Shown: positions 49,787-59,559, numbered from the stretch's first letter. The stretch is DNA of 64,000 bases from Pseudobacteroides cellulosolvens ATCC 35603 = DSM 2933 (GCF_001262605.1 NZ_LGTC01000001.1:3299001-3363000); one strand, 5' to 3'. Numbers and translations: made by a program. Notes: generated by a model not told the origin, from the letters alone.

Positions 49787-51802
49787 TTAATCCACAATCT
49801 CTTCCAGATCATCCATTTCTTCTGAATCATCCAATTCCTCATCATTAATCTTTTTGTATTGTATTTCAATATCTTCAAAAAAGTGACCATTAACAATCGT
49901 TATAATGTCCTTTTCTCCATATGATGTACCAATATCGACAGTAACCACATGTGTCCCAACTGATAAATCTCTATGAGCAATTTGACCGTTTTGAGGTGGT
50001 AGGGAATAGAAATGTCCATCAGCATTATAGGAACTGTGATTTAATCTTATGGTATTCCCCAAAACACAAATTCTATATATATTAATACCTATATTACTTT
50101 CTAACTCAAAAGAAGAAGTACCCCATTTGAACTGACCTGATAACTTTTTAGTAGTAAGATCATCATCGTTAATAGTTGGTACTTTAGTAATTTCTTCTGA
50201 AGAATTTTCAACAATTGTACAGTTCACTTTAATATCTAAAAAAAGATTAGAGTTCACCAGTACGACCTTATCAAGTTTTCCATACACTTCGTTTACTTGA
50301 ACTGCATAGATTTCATCACAATTCGGAGAAATTATAAGCTTTTCCTTGCCGGCAAGTGGGGGAGAATTCCAACTGGCTCCATCTGGATTAAATGAATGAT
50401 GATTTAAAATTAATCCCTTCATACTTGATTTAATTCTAAATAGATTTAATCCGTGTGTTACAGGTAATTCAACACTAGATTTACCAAATTGAAGTTGACC
50501 GGTTAACCTGAAATCTGTTTTAAGAACATGGCTTTTTTTCTTTCTCGATAAATTTCCCAAAGTTATATTAGTTGGAATATCTCTGAGAGAATATTTACTT
50601 CTCCCGATTTTTTGAGAGGAATAGATGCCTGTATGCCCTGAAAAGAAGTAACTTACAGCACAAGTCGCAAACAGGAACTCAATCCCTGTACCCCCAAACA
50701 ATTCAACCCCCAGTATGAAAGATGCGATAGGAGTGTTTGTTGCACCAGCAAATACACCTATAAGCCCTAATGCTGCCAGATGAGATGGAGAAATACTTAA
50801 TAGATCCCCTAAAAAGTTACCGAGAGTAGACCCAATTACAAACAATGGGGTTACTTCACCTCCTTGGAAGCCTGCTCCCAATGTTATAGAAGTAAAAATT
50901 AATTTCCAAGCGAAAGCAAAAGGAGAAACATGCCCACCTATTGATTCTTTTATCAATGGCAAACTCAACCCAATATAATCTCGGGAATCAACAGCATAAA
51001 CCAGTACAATTATAATAATACCCCCGATAAAACTTTTTACCATAGCATTTTCAAAACTCGAATTAAAGAGATCTTTTAATTTGTGAGTTAATTTGCTAAA
51101 AGTTCTACTAACCAATCCAAAAACTATTGCTGCTAAAATAATTTTAAAGAAATTTATTGGGGTTATACCTATGTAATTTTGTATAGCATAATGACTGTGG
51201 TTTAATCCTAGAAGCCCAGTAACAGCGTTCCCGATATATGCCGCTATAAAACAAGGAATGATAGCCTCATAGCTCATAAATCCTAAAACTGCAACCTCAA
51301 GTCCAAAAACTGTACCTGCTAAAGGTGTTCCAAAAACAGCTGCAAAGCCGCTACTTACGCCATTCATTAATATAATTCTACTATCTTGCTTATTTAGCTT
51401 TAGTGTTTGGCTAATCCAATTGGCAATGCTGCCGCCCATTTGAACGCCTGTACCTTCTCTACCTGCAGAACCGCCAAATAAATGAGTCAATACCGTTCCT
51501 ATAAAAACCAAAGGTGCCATCCTTAGAGGAACTGTAACGTCTTCTTGATTGATTTTCTCAAGAATTAAATTATTTCCCTTGATAGAGTTTTTACCGAATT
51601 TAATATAAATAAAACTTACAAATACACCTGCAAGCGGAAGAAAAAAGATAATCCAAGGATAATGTATCCTGCTTTCTGAGACATATTCGAGGCTTTTGAG
51701 AAAAACAGCATTAATAATTCCGACCAAAACACCTATAATACTTCCAATAAGTATGTACTTTGATATATCTTTCAAAGTATGCAACAATTTAATACTTTTC
51801 AT
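49787..51802 (-). CDS. CLC-F type fluoride/proton antiporter with duplicated C-terminal domain
   Basis: 671 residues. The CLC membrane part (about 1-420) has GNNLILEKI in place of the chloride-type GSGIP, GSAGREGTGVQMGGSIANWI (gating Glu in GREG) and GAGFQGGEVTPLFVIGSTLG. The changed first signature and GREGTGVQ are features of the fluoride-exporting CLC-F branch. A fluoride riboswitch lies directly upstream, which settles the substrate better than the motifs. The C-terminal 240 residues are unusual: two copies of a domain of about 95 residues (LTGQLQFGKSSVELPVTHGL and LSGQFKWGTSSFELESNIGI, each with L-N-H-x-S-x-N-x-D-G) and an acidic tail. It protects the cell from fluoride. Confidence 0.85.
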   Translation of the reverse strand: MKSIKLLHTLKDISKYILIGSIIGVLVGIINAVFLKSLEYVSESRIHYPWIIFFLPLAGVFVSFIYIKFGKNSIKGNNLILEKINQEDVTVPLRMAPLVFIGTVLTHLFGGSAGREGTGVQMGGSIANWISQTLKLNKQDSRIILMNGVSSGFAAVFGTPLAGTVFGLEVAVLGFMSYEAIIPCFIAAYIGNAVTGLLGLNHSHYAIQNYIGITPINFFKIILAAIVFGLVSRTFSKLTHKLKDLFNSSFENAMVKSFIGGIIIIVLVYAVDSRDYIGLSLPLIKESIGGHVSPFAFAWKLIFTSITLGAGFQGGEVTPLFVIGSTLGNFLGDLLSISPSHLAALGLIGVFAGATNTPIASFILGVELFGGTGIEFLFATCAVSYFFSGHTGIYSSQKIGRSKYSLRDIPTNITLGNLSRKKKSHVLKTDFRLTGQLQFGKSSVELPVTHGLNLFRIKSSMKGLILNHHSFNPDGASWNSPPLAGKEKLIISPNCDEIYAVQVNEVYGKLDKVVLVNSNLFLDIKVNCTIVENSSEEITKVPTINDDDLTTKKLSGQFKWGTSSFELESNIGINIYRICVLGNTIRLNHSSYNADGHFYSLPPQNGQIAHRDLSVGTHVVTVDIGTSYGEKDIITIVNGHFFEDIEIQYKKINDEELDDSEEMDDLEEIVD

Positions 51803-51840
51803 ACATAAAACCCTTCTTTCTTTGAAATTAAAAGTAGTTC

Positions 51841-51930
51841 AAAATAAAAACTCCTACATAAAATACAATTTCGTAAATTATGTAGGAGTCATTAGCATAG
51901 TAGCAGTTAATGGCGAACTCCATCACCTAT
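51841..51930 (-). promoter_or_regulatory. Fluoride riboswitch (crcB motif) with terminator
   Basis: On the minus strand GGTGATGGAGTTCGCCATTA, then CTGCT..GCTAATGACTCCTA matches the fluoride aptamer. GACTCCTACATA can instead pair with TATGTAGGAG, followed by TTTTTATTTT, forming the terminator. Fluoride binding should favour the aptamer and allow transcription of the antiporter gene that starts at 51802. Confidence 0.93.
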
Positions 51931-52075
51931 TTAATTCGTTAAAATTATATCATACTGAAAAGTTCAAGTAAACAGAAACAACTTAATAAAATAATTAAAA
52001 TTATTGCAGAAGAAAGTAATAATTCCCATATACTTTGCGCTGGTCGCACGGATGCTCCCACTACCTCAATTAGGA

Positions 52076-52122
52076 AAATTATGTCTTATGGCTGTAAAAT
52101 TCACGAATCATTGCCATACCCC
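52076..52122 (-). repeat. Right terminal inverted repeat of the Tn3 element
   Basis: The exact inverse of 41043-41089. It ends CATACCCC at 52122, four bases before the start of the next transposase gene. Confidence 0.93.
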
Positions 52123-52125
52123 ATT

Positions 52126-55100
52126 ATGAATATACAAAGAAACATAGATAAGAGACTTAAGATACTTAACGAAGAAGAATTGGAAAATATTTATGGTAGG
52201 CCTTGCTTTACTTTTGAAGAAAGAACTACATACTTTACACTGTCACAACCAGAAAAGGATTTATTAGAGCTATTTCGTTCTGCTAAATCACAAGTATATT
52301 TCATTTTACAGTTAGGGTATTTTAAGGCAAAGCATCTCTTTTTTACATTTGATCTTAATGAAGTTGAGGAAGATGTCAAATATATTTTAAAACTATATTT
52401 TTACAATAAAAAAATAGTTGATATGAGTTCTATTGATAAAAACACCAGATTGAAACAACAACGCCTTATTATTGAACGTTTCAACTATCGCACCTGTGAT
52501 GTTAAAATTCGAAAACATCTGGAGATAAGAGCTCAAAAATCAGCTTCTGTATGCGGTAAACCAATTTTTATATTCCGTGAAATTATGCATTATTTATCAG
52601 AGCAAAATGTAATAGTTCCAGGATACAGCTTTATGCAAGATACGGTAAGCCAAGCAATAACCCATGAACAAACCAGGCTAATAACAATTATGAAAAGCAA
52701 CCTTGAGCCTCATGATATTATAGCTTTAAGTAAACTGCTTGAAGATTCGGAAGGACTTTATGAAATAACTCAACTTAAACATGAGCCTAAAGATTTTAGT
52801 TTAAAAGAAATCAGGAACGAAATTAACCGAGGTGAAAAGATACACTATTTGTACCAACTTGCAAAAAAATTGCTACCTATATTAATTATTTCTAATGAAA
52901 GTATTAAATACTATGCTTCATTGGTATGCTATTATTCTGTTTACAGACTTAAACAACTTAATGAATGGACATCTTACATCTATTTATTGTGTTTTGTTTA
53001 TCATCGGTATCAACAGATGAATGATAACCTCATAAATACTCTCATTTATAATGTCAGACGTTATAGTGATGAATCCAAGTTAAAAGCAAAAGAGCAAATA
53101 TATGAAAACCACTTAGAAATCAATCAAAATATGAAAAAAGCTGGACAAGTATTAAAAATATTTACTGATGATAGCATTGCAAATGATACACCTTTCCATT
53201 TAATAAAGAATAAAGCGTTCTCTATTATTGATCCACAGAAGCTTATGGCTATATCTGACCAAATCTCAAAATCAACAAAGTTTGATGAAACTGCTTACCA
53301 ATGGCAATATATAGAGAATTTATCTCGCCAGTTTAAGCAACATTTGCGACCTATTCTTCTAAAAGTTGATTTTGCTTCTCCTTTACCAAATGATTCGCTT
53401 ATTGAGGTAATTGATTTTATTAAAAATGCTTCGAATAAGGGTAAGCCTCTTGGTCAATATCAATCAGACACGATGCCAGATCAATTTATACCAGATGGCT
53501 TAAAGAGATATATCTATAAACAAAATGCCGATCAGAAAAAGATTATCTCCGATCGATATGAATTTCTTGCTTATCGTCTTTTACGAAATAGTTTGGAAGC
53601 AGGTGATATTTTTTGTGATGACAGCATCAGATTTCGCAGCTTTGAGGATGATTTGCTTGATGAACAGCAATGGCATCAGAAAGAAAAACTAATAGATGAA
53701 TTAGGTCTACATATTCTCAATAAACCTATACAAGAGCATTTGGAAGAACTTGAAATGAAACTTGAAAACCGCATCAAAGAGGTCAATAAACGTATTTCAT
53801 CAGGAGAAAATGAACATTTTCAAATAAAAAAAAGAGGTACAAGTAGTCGGTGGACTCTTAAATACTCACGTGATTCAGAATTTACAAATCATCAGTTTTA
53901 TGATGAATTGAAACAGATTGATATTGGAAGTATTTTGCATTTCACAAACCAACATTGCAACTTTACTAAAGTCTTCGAGCATGTTTTGGGGCGATATTCC
54001 AAGCAGGTTAAAGATGATCGAATTCTTATTGCTTGTTTGATTGCCTGGGGCACTAATATGGGATTGGGCAGGATGGGCGAGATTTCTGATATTGACTTTT
54101 TAACTTTAGCAGCTACTTCAGATAATTTTGTTAGACTAGAAACTTTAAATGAAGCCAATGACATTATTAGTAATGCTATATTTAACTTGCCAATTTTTAA
54201 ACACTATGATATCGGGGAAGTTATACATTCCAGTAGTGATGGACAAAAAATTGAGACGAGGATTAACACTATTAATTCTCGTCACTCCCCAAAATATTTT
54301 GGGCTTAGAAAAGGTATAGTAGACTATACCCTTGTCGCTAATAATATTCCCATTAATGCCAAAGTAATAGGAGCAAATGAACATGAAAGCCATTATGTTT
54401 ATGACATATTATCCAGTAACACAACATCTATTCATCCTGATGTACATTCAACAGACACTCATGGAACAAATGAAGTAAATTTTGCCATTCTTAACTTTTT
54501 TGGCTACCAATTTGCACCACGCTATCAAGATATCTATGGCAGGGTCAGCAAGTCTTTATATGGATTTAAACATCCCAGTCATTATGGGGATTTAACAATT
54601 AAGCCTGTAAGAAAAATAAACACTGAAATAATTATAGAAGAATGGGAAAATATAAAGCGTATTATATTGTCCCTTGCACTCAAGTCAACGACTCAAAGTA
54701 TAATTATTGGAAAACTCAGTAACTATGCACGTAAAAACAAGACTAAAGGGGCTTTGTGGGAATATGATAATATTATAAAAAGTTTATATTTCCTTGATTA
54801 TATTGATTCTCTGCCACTTCGTCAAAATGTACAAAAGGCCTTAAATCGTGGCGAGAGTTATCACAAATTACGCAGAGCGGTATCATACGCTAATTTTGGA
54901 AAACTTCGATTTAAAACAGAACAGGAGCAACAATTATGGAGTGGCTGTAGCCGTTTACTATGTAATTGTATTATTTATTATAATGCCTGTATTTTATCAA
55001 ATATGCTGACATATAAAGAAAGTACTGGTCAAAATTCAGACATGTTGAAATTGATTTCACCTATTGCATGGCAACATATTAATCTATATGGTAGATATGA

Positions 55101-55179
55101 GTTCAATAAGAAACATGAGTCTATTAATATAGAAGAAATAGTACAGCAATTAGTAAATTTTAAATGGCCAACTATTTAA
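52126..55179 (+). CDS. Second Tn3-family transposase (element 2), promoter probably lost
   Basis: About 1,017 residues from the ATG at 52126 (MNIQRNIDKRLKILNEEELENIYG); an earlier ATG at 52081 lies inside the first transposon's repeat and is not native. The DUF4158 start (LKILNEEELENIYGRPCFTFEERTTYF) is followed by the catalytic domain: IHSSSDGQKIETRI (first Asp), HSTDTHGTNEVNFAI (second Asp) and LNRGESYHKLRRAV (Glu). All key residues are present. No RBS precedes the start, because the sequence there is the end of the other element. So the gene may be silent. Its own left end is missing; a possible right end (GGGTATTTTTGCATATCCCC, inverted) lies near 55210-55229. Confidence 0.85.
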   Translation: MNIQRNIDKRLKILNEEELENIYGRPCFTFEERTTYFTLSQPEKDLLELFRSAKSQVYFILQLGYFKAKHLFFTFDLNEVEEDVKYILKLYFYNKKIVDMSSIDKNTRLKQQRLIIERFNYRTCDVKIRKHLEIRAQKSASVCGKPIFIFREIMHYLSEQNVIVPGYSFMQDTVSQAITHEQTRLITIMKSNLEPHDIIALSKLLEDSEGLYEITQLKHEPKDFSLKEIRNEINRGEKIHYLYQLAKKLLPILIISNESIKYYASLVCYYSVYRLKQLNEWTSYIYLLCFVYHRYQQMNDNLINTLIYNVRRYSDESKLKAKEQIYENHLEINQNMKKAGQVLKIFTDDSIANDTPFHLIKNKAFSIIDPQKLMAISDQISKSTKFDETAYQWQYIENLSRQFKQHLRPILLKVDFASPLPNDSLIEVIDFIKNASNKGKPLGQYQSDTMPDQFIPDGLKRYIYKQNADQKKIISDRYEFLAYRLLRNSLEAGDIFCDDSIRFRSFEDDLLDEQQWHQKEKLIDELGLHILNKPIQEHLEELEMKLENRIKEVNKRISSGENEHFQIKKRGTSSRWTLKYSRDSEFTNHQFYDELKQIDIGSILHFTNQHCNFTKVFEHVLGRYSKQVKDDRILIACLIAWGTNMGLGRMGEISDIDFLTLAATSDNFVRLETLNEANDIISNAIFNLPIFKHYDIGEVIHSSSDGQKIETRINTINSRHSPKYFGLRKGIVDYTLVANNIPINAKVIGANEHESHYVYDILSSNTTSIHPDVHSTDTHGTNEVNFAILNFFGYQFAPRYQDIYGRVSKSLYGFKHPSHYGDLTIKPVRKINTEIIIEEWENIKRIILSLALKSTTQSIIIGKLSNYARKNKTKGALWEYDNIIKSLYFLDYIDSLPLRQNVQKALNRGESYHKLRRAVSYANFGKLRFKTEQEQQLWSGCSRLLCNCIIYYNACILSNMLTYKESTGQNSDMLKLISPIAWQHINLYGRYEFNKKHESINIEEIVQQLVNFKWPTI

Positions 55180-55628
55180 TAATTTTCTTATTCATCCTTT
55201 TCGGGGGGATATGCAAAAATACCCTAATAGGAAATCAATACAACGACTCTCCGGACGAAAACCTTGATTGGAATATGAGGGTTGAGGTTGCCAGAAAAGA
55301 AAGCATGAAGGCACTTATGTATGATATAGAGGCTGTTGTGTATGATAACAGAACAGGTATAGTAAAAGACAACTTTGCAGCTGCCGAAGATGATGAAGAT
55401 TATGAAATAGATGAGGAACCTGAAAGGATCTATGTAGATAATGATAGGGTGTTTCTTCTTTCTCTGGCAAAGATCAATGCTATAAGGCTTCTTGAAAGGA
55501 AAGACTCCTTCTTCTTTAATCCGAATCCACCGGATGGCTGGGTAGAAAAAGATGTTGAGGAATATCTTGGCGGTGAGTACATAAACATTTCAATGGAGTA
55601 TAATGTAGATGAGCTTATAAGAAAATAA
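55164..55628 (+). CDS. Hypothetical acidic protein, N-terminus probably replaced
   Basis: 154 residues as read. The first 20 or so (MANYLIIFLFILFGGICKN) come from the end of the second Tn3 element and overlap its transposase, so the native start was probably lost. The rest is soluble and acidic: NLDWNMRVEVARKESMKALM, YDIEAVVYDNRTGIVKDNFA, and AAEDDEDYEIDEEPERIYVD. It ends with SMEYNVDELIRK. No family is recognised. It lies directly before the Rep gene, and its relatives may be plasmid genes. Broken, or expressed from an internal start. Confidence 0.45.
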   Translation: MANYLIIFLFILFGGICKNTLIGNQYNDSPDENLDWNMRVEVARKESMKALMYDIEAVVYDNRTGIVKDNFAAAEDDEDYEIDEEPERIYVDNDRVFLLSLAKINAIRLLERKDSFFFNPNPPDGWVEKDVEEYLGGEYINISMEYNVDELIRK

Positions 55629-55703
55629 ATTTAAAATATAATTTTGTATAAATAATGGTATAATTAAATAATAGACCATAAAACCATTGAAAAAGGTGAA
55701 ATA

Positions 55704-56948
55704 ATGAAAAAACGTAAAAGTACAGAAGAAAATGACAATAACATAGAGACTGACAACTCGACTTTATATCATCAATTTCGCAGTGCTCTTGCAACGAATG
55801 ATTTTAAAGCAGGAGAAAAGTATTTAACTGCTGACCTTACTACTGACAGTAAAAAGCTGAAAGCCATTGCTGAAATAAAGCCATCAGTAGAATTGAGTGA
55901 AGATCAGTTGATTGATTGGCAGAATAATATGATACGTAATGTTATGTCTATGGACGATCTTACTGCAGATGTTCTTGACATACTTACTTCTGTATGGCTT
56001 GAAAAAAGTGCATCTCCTACAGATATGGTAACACTTTCTGTAGATAATTTCCTTAGTCTAAGAGGAATACAGCCGAAGAAGAATGGAGATGGCAGAAGAG
56101 GTGGCTTTGAAGAGGAGCAACGTAAAATTATCTCAAACCAAATGAACATTCTTGATAATACATGGATCAAAGTTCATGAAATGGAAGTAACCGAAGTTGA
56201 TGAAAGGCAGAAAAAACGCAGAGTCAAGTGGCGTGGTGAAAGTAAAGCAGTATACATATCATACAGATTTGGTAAAGTCAATAATGATAATAATATGGAA
56301 GCATATGTATGGAATGCAAGACCTGGGGATGTTTTTGCGAATTTTTTATTTGGACATGGAAGACAGACAGCTTTGTTATCTCAAAAAGCTTTGGAATATG
56401 ACCCATATAGGCAAAAAGTAGAAAAGAGGCTGGCAAGGTATTTTGCATGGCAGTGGCGTAATAGGCAAAGCAGTGTATCTTACTTTAAACCATTTACTAT
56501 AAAAACTTTGCTGGAAGCCATAAAAGAAAATGTGTACTATAGAATGCCTTCTAGAACAAAAGAAAGGATCGAAAAAGCACTAGATACTCTTCAAAATGAC
56601 AATGTAATAAGAGGATGGCAATACGAAAACTTTGACGATTCAAAATTGAAAAAAGGCTGGGTAGATGATTGGTTAACGTCTAAAGTACTTATTGAGCCTC
56701 CTGAAGCGATAATTCTGCAGTATGAAAAAATTAAGAAATTTCCAGTAAAAAGTTTTAGTCAACCTATAGAAATAAATGAACTTTCTGATTTGAAAAGGTT
56801 AAGAAAAGAAAAAAAGCTTACTATTTTGCAGTTATCTGAAGAAATAGGCATATCAGCAAGCACTATTTCAAGAGTTGAAAGAGGAGATATACCTTCTGAA
56901 GATAACAAATTAAAAATTATTGAATGGATAAAATCTATAACTACATAA
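55704..56948 (+). CDS. Plasmid-type replication initiator with C-terminal XRE helix-turn-helix
   Basis: 414 residues. A disordered acidic start (MKKRKSTEENDNNIETD) precedes about 330 residues that look like two winged-helix units, with LTADVLDILTSVWLEKSASP, DMVTLSVDNFLSLRGIQPK, ARYFAWQWRNRQSSVSYFKP and RIEKALDTLQNDNVIRGWQY. The last 55 residues are an XRE-type helix-turn-helix (LKRLRKEKKLTILQLSEEIG then ISASTISRVERGD). Four iterons follow right after the gene, so it is most likely the iteron-binding initiator, with an added HTH that may set copy number. RBS GGTGAAAT is weak. The family name is not certain. Confidence 0.7.
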   Translation: MKKRKSTEENDNNIETDNSTLYHQFRSALATNDFKAGEKYLTADLTTDSKKLKAIAEIKPSVELSEDQLIDWQNNMIRNVMSMDDLTADVLDILTSVWLEKSASPTDMVTLSVDNFLSLRGIQPKKNGDGRRGGFEEEQRKIISNQMNILDNTWIKVHEMEVTEVDERQKKRRVKWRGESKAVYISYRFGKVNNDNNMEAYVWNARPGDVFANFLFGHGRQTALLSQKALEYDPYRQKVEKRLARYFAWQWRNRQSSVSYFKPFTIKTLLEAIKENVYYRMPSRTKERIEKALDTLQNDNVIRGWQYENFDDSKLKKGWVDDWLTSKVLIEPPEAIILQYEKIKKFPVKSFSQPIEINELSDLKRLRKEKKLTILQLSEEIGISASTISRVERGDIPSEDNKLKIIEWIKSITT

Positions 56949-57009
56949 GAATTAATATTGATTTTTATATACTTAATTGTCGAAATTTTGACCCCGATAA
57001 TTGTAATGT

Positions 57010-57170
57010 CGGGGTTATCTTGTGCGTATAAATATCCGAAAAGCCTTAGAAAATCAGGGTTTTCTATTGTATAGGCTTATGAAATTTTCATGAAAAATAT
57101 TATAAATTCGGGGTTATCCTGTGCGAATGTCGGGGTTATCCTGTGCGAATGTCGGGGTTATCTTGTGCAT
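57010..57170 (+). repeat. Iterons: candidate plasmid replication origin
   Basis: TCGGGGTTATC.TGTGC occurs at 57010-57027, 57109-57126, 57131-57148 and 57153-57170. The last three are spaced exactly 22 bp, two turns of the helix, and a partial inverse (ACCCCGA) lies at 56992-56998. This is the pattern of an iteron origin bound by the Rep encoded just upstream. Confidence 0.85.
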
Positions 57171-57299
57171 AACTATTTTTGTACTTCTCTATTTTCAAGG
57201 GCTACAGCTTTTTTTTCATTCCTTATAATTTTAATTATTTTAACGCAATATGAGAAAAGATTTTTTAAATTACAGTATGGTACTATATAATTGGTAAAA

Positions 57300-57720
57300 T
57301 TTAAAACAATAATTTTAACCAGTTGGGGGATTTTTACAAAGGATGAGAATTAATAATAATAATAATAAAATTTTTAATAATAATTTGAACTTCTTCATTA
57401 GCTTTTAGCCTTGAAGGAGTTTTTATTTTCAAAAATTACTTGAGAGGAGGAGTGATAAAAAAATAAAAGCTTTAAAAAAGCTTTTACCGTAATTTTAATC
57501 TTTAAATTTTTATTTTACAAGTAGTGTGCGAGACTCTTGTAAAAAGTTGGTAATAACATTACCCGGGCATCTTATTGCCATTTTTAATATTAACAGCCTA
57601 AAAATAAAACCTGAAAAAATTTAATTTTTCTAGGTCTATTTAAGTTTTGCCTTTTTTAATTATATCAAATTTAAATTTATTATGCAAATCTATATTTTAC
57701 TAATGAAAAAGCAGCAGAGA
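57300..57720. other. AT-rich strip after the iterons with several hairpins
   Basis: It contains a run of AAT repeats near 57352-57368, AAAAGCTTT/AAAGCTTTT near 57468-57488, TTTTACAAG with CTTGTAAAA (57513-57544), and GGTAAT-AAC-ATTACC (57549-57563). AT-rich sequence beside iterons suits a strand-opening region. No gene is seen. Confidence 0.45.
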
Positions 57721-57732
57721 GGAGGAACATAG

Positions 57733-59559
57733 TTGGGAAATTTAATAAAGGATTTTTGGACATACAAAGATTATTATGGAGTGTGTGAAGTAGTTTCCGG
57801 CTCGTTGGAATATAGATCAGTTGAAAGTAAAAAAGAAACTCGTGTTGAAAAAGCTTTAAATTATACATTTAGCAATAAAAAGAAAGTCGTCTCCCACTGG
57901 ACTATTCAAAAATATAATACTTATTTAAATAAAAAAAGAAAAACAAACAGGACTGAAAATGAGAGCTCCTATTATCCAATGTTTTTTGAATTTGAACCAA
58001 AGATGAAGGATGACGGCTCCAATGAATTCAAAGAGCAGTACAAAGAAATGATAACTGAGGCCTATTTGATGGCCACATTCCTTATTTACGAAAAGGGAGT
58101 TGAAGAAGAGGATTTATTAATACTGTTAAATAACCACAGATCTGTATATATAATGATTAATCCGGTTTCATACAGTCTGAAGCCTGCAACAGATTTATAT
58201 AAGATTTATAGGGAAATGTACAATATTATTTCAGAAGAAATATGCCTGAAATATATAGATAGTACTTTGTATAAATATAATGGGCTTATGAAAACACCTA
58301 ACAGCTGGTATAACGGCGGGTATGTTGTTCCTGTAACATATACTGAGCTTGGGGACCTGAGAACGGATATTGAATTGAAATCTCAATTGACCTGGAAAAA
58401 GAGAAGTTTGGATCATGATGTGCCCGGCAAGTTATCTCCTACACTTTGCAAAATTTATGAGACAGCAAAGTTAAAAATAAGAGGAGAGAGCATAAAAGAA
58501 AGCAGGCCATCAGAAAACTCAAATAAAAATAATGTAGTTTATTTAAACTCATCAAATACAAATAGAAGCTGTGTAGAATATATACTTGAGAATGATATAG
58601 AAGTGGGTCACAGAAATTATGCCCTGGTGTCAGTGGCTTATCATTACAAGAGCATGGGATATACAATTGATCAAGTATTCAATATCCTTCAGGAGCTTGC
58701 TCAAAAGTGGGGCATGGAAGATACGGGTAAGGATATTATGGCGAAGGTAAAATCAATATTCAGGGGTACAAAGAAGTTTGCATGTGAAAGTGCTCAGGCC
58801 TATTTATGCCTGGAAAAAGGTTTATGTGAAAAATGTAAGTACAACCCCTTCAAGGAAAAGAAGAAGGAAGATAAGAATACAAAGTTTAAACTGCAGAAGG
58901 TTCTTGTAGATGAACTCTGGGAAAATAAAGCCAGCACACGTCATTATATTGCTCTTTTACAGCTTGCCAGGAATAGTTTGTTTAATAGATGGTTTGTTCC
59001 GGAAGCTGAGGGGTTCACAACAAGGACTATGAAAGAATTATGCAAATTAAGTCAGAACCTTATTTTTAGTAAAAACGGTGATTCTGTAATGGTATACAAC
59101 AAATTATCAGAATCAAATAAAGAGAGATTTTGCCTTGTTTTAAATGAATTTTTGGATAGCGGAGAGTATATAACATTAGAAGATCAATTGAAACATTACC
59201 TAAGGCTCCTTTTTACCGGCTATAAAACAAGGGGGAAGTATGTCCAAACGAGGGTTGGCAAGGAGAGGATCAAAGAGCTACTGGACTATGCTACTGAAAA
59301 CGCTGTATATAAACTTATTAAGAAACTTGTAGATCTAGGTCTTGCAGTATTTAAGGATGGAAAACTGTTTTCTTTGTATTTTAAGTCATACAAGGTAGTT
59401 GAAGTAAGTGAATACAAAGAAGATAAAGCAGTATCTCAAAAGAGGGAGCAGAAGTCTGTAGATAAATCCATTAAGGTATCAGGAGAATCATTTGTAGCAC
59501 CGGTGTTAGGGGAAGTACTTAAGATGGTACTACCGGATTTATCACCTGATACTGGATAA
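57733..59559 (+). CDS. AEP-like (Prim-Pol type) primase of a plasmid replicon
   Basis: 608 residues from a TTG with GGAGG eight bases before it. Residues 85-215 resemble an archaeo-eukaryotic primase core: MFFEFEPK (acidic pair), NHRSVYIMINP, and DSTLYKYNGLMKTPNSWYNG then YVVPV, the R/K-x-P-N-S ending common in Prim-Pol proteins. From about 275 a helical PriCT-like region follows (EYILENDIEVGHRNYALVSV), then cysteines CESAQAYLCLEKGLCEKCKY, probably a zinc site, and a basic C-terminal part with winged-helix character. It would prime plasmid DNA synthesis with the Rep encoded upstream. The match is by motif only, so the exact class is open. Confidence 0.65.
   Translation: MGNLIKDFWTYKDYYGVCEVVSGSLEYRSVESKKETRVEKALNYTFSNKKKVVSHWTIQKYNTYLNKKRKTNRTENESSYYPMFFEFEPKMKDDGSNEFKEQYKEMITEAYLMATFLIYEKGVEEEDLLILLNNHRSVYIMINPVSYSLKPATDLYKIYREMYNIISEEICLKYIDSTLYKYNGLMKTPNSWYNGGYVVPVTYTELGDLRTDIELKSQLTWKKRSLDHDVPGKLSPTLCKIYETAKLKIRGESIKESRPSENSNKNNVVYLNSSNTNRSCVEYILENDIEVGHRNYALVSVAYHYKSMGYTIDQVFNILQELAQKWGMEDTGKDIMAKVKSIFRGTKKFACESAQAYLCLEKGLCEKCKYNPFKEKKKEDKNTKFKLQKVLVDELWENKASTRHYIALLQLARNSLFNRWFVPEAEGFTTRTMKELCKLSQNLIFSKNGDSVMVYNKLSESNKERFCLVLNEFLDSGEYITLEDQLKHYLRLLFTGYKTRGKYVQTRVGKERIKELLDYATENAVYKLIKKLVDLGLAVFKDGKLFSLYFKSYKVVEVSEYKEDKAVSQKREQKSVDKSIKVSGESFVAPVLGEVLKMVLPDLSPDTG

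Larger units (their letters stand above)
41043..52122. mobile_element. Tn3-family transposon carrying molybdate uptake and fluoride export genes
   Basis: 11,080 bp bounded by 47-bp perfect terminal inverted repeats (41043-41089 and 52076-52122) that begin GGGGTATGGCAATGATTCGT, with the GGGG start typical of Tn3. It holds tnpA (1,005 codons), tnpR, a candidate res site, a TauE/SafE permease, modABC, a regulator, and a CLC-type antiporter with a fluoride riboswitch. The flanking 5 bp differ (TTATA and ATTAT), so no clean target duplication is visible. Confidence 0.88.

Noticed and set aside
41038..52127. Target-site duplication of the Tn3 element
   Set aside because: The five bases outside the ends (TTATA and ATTAT) do not match, even allowing a one-base shift of the ends.
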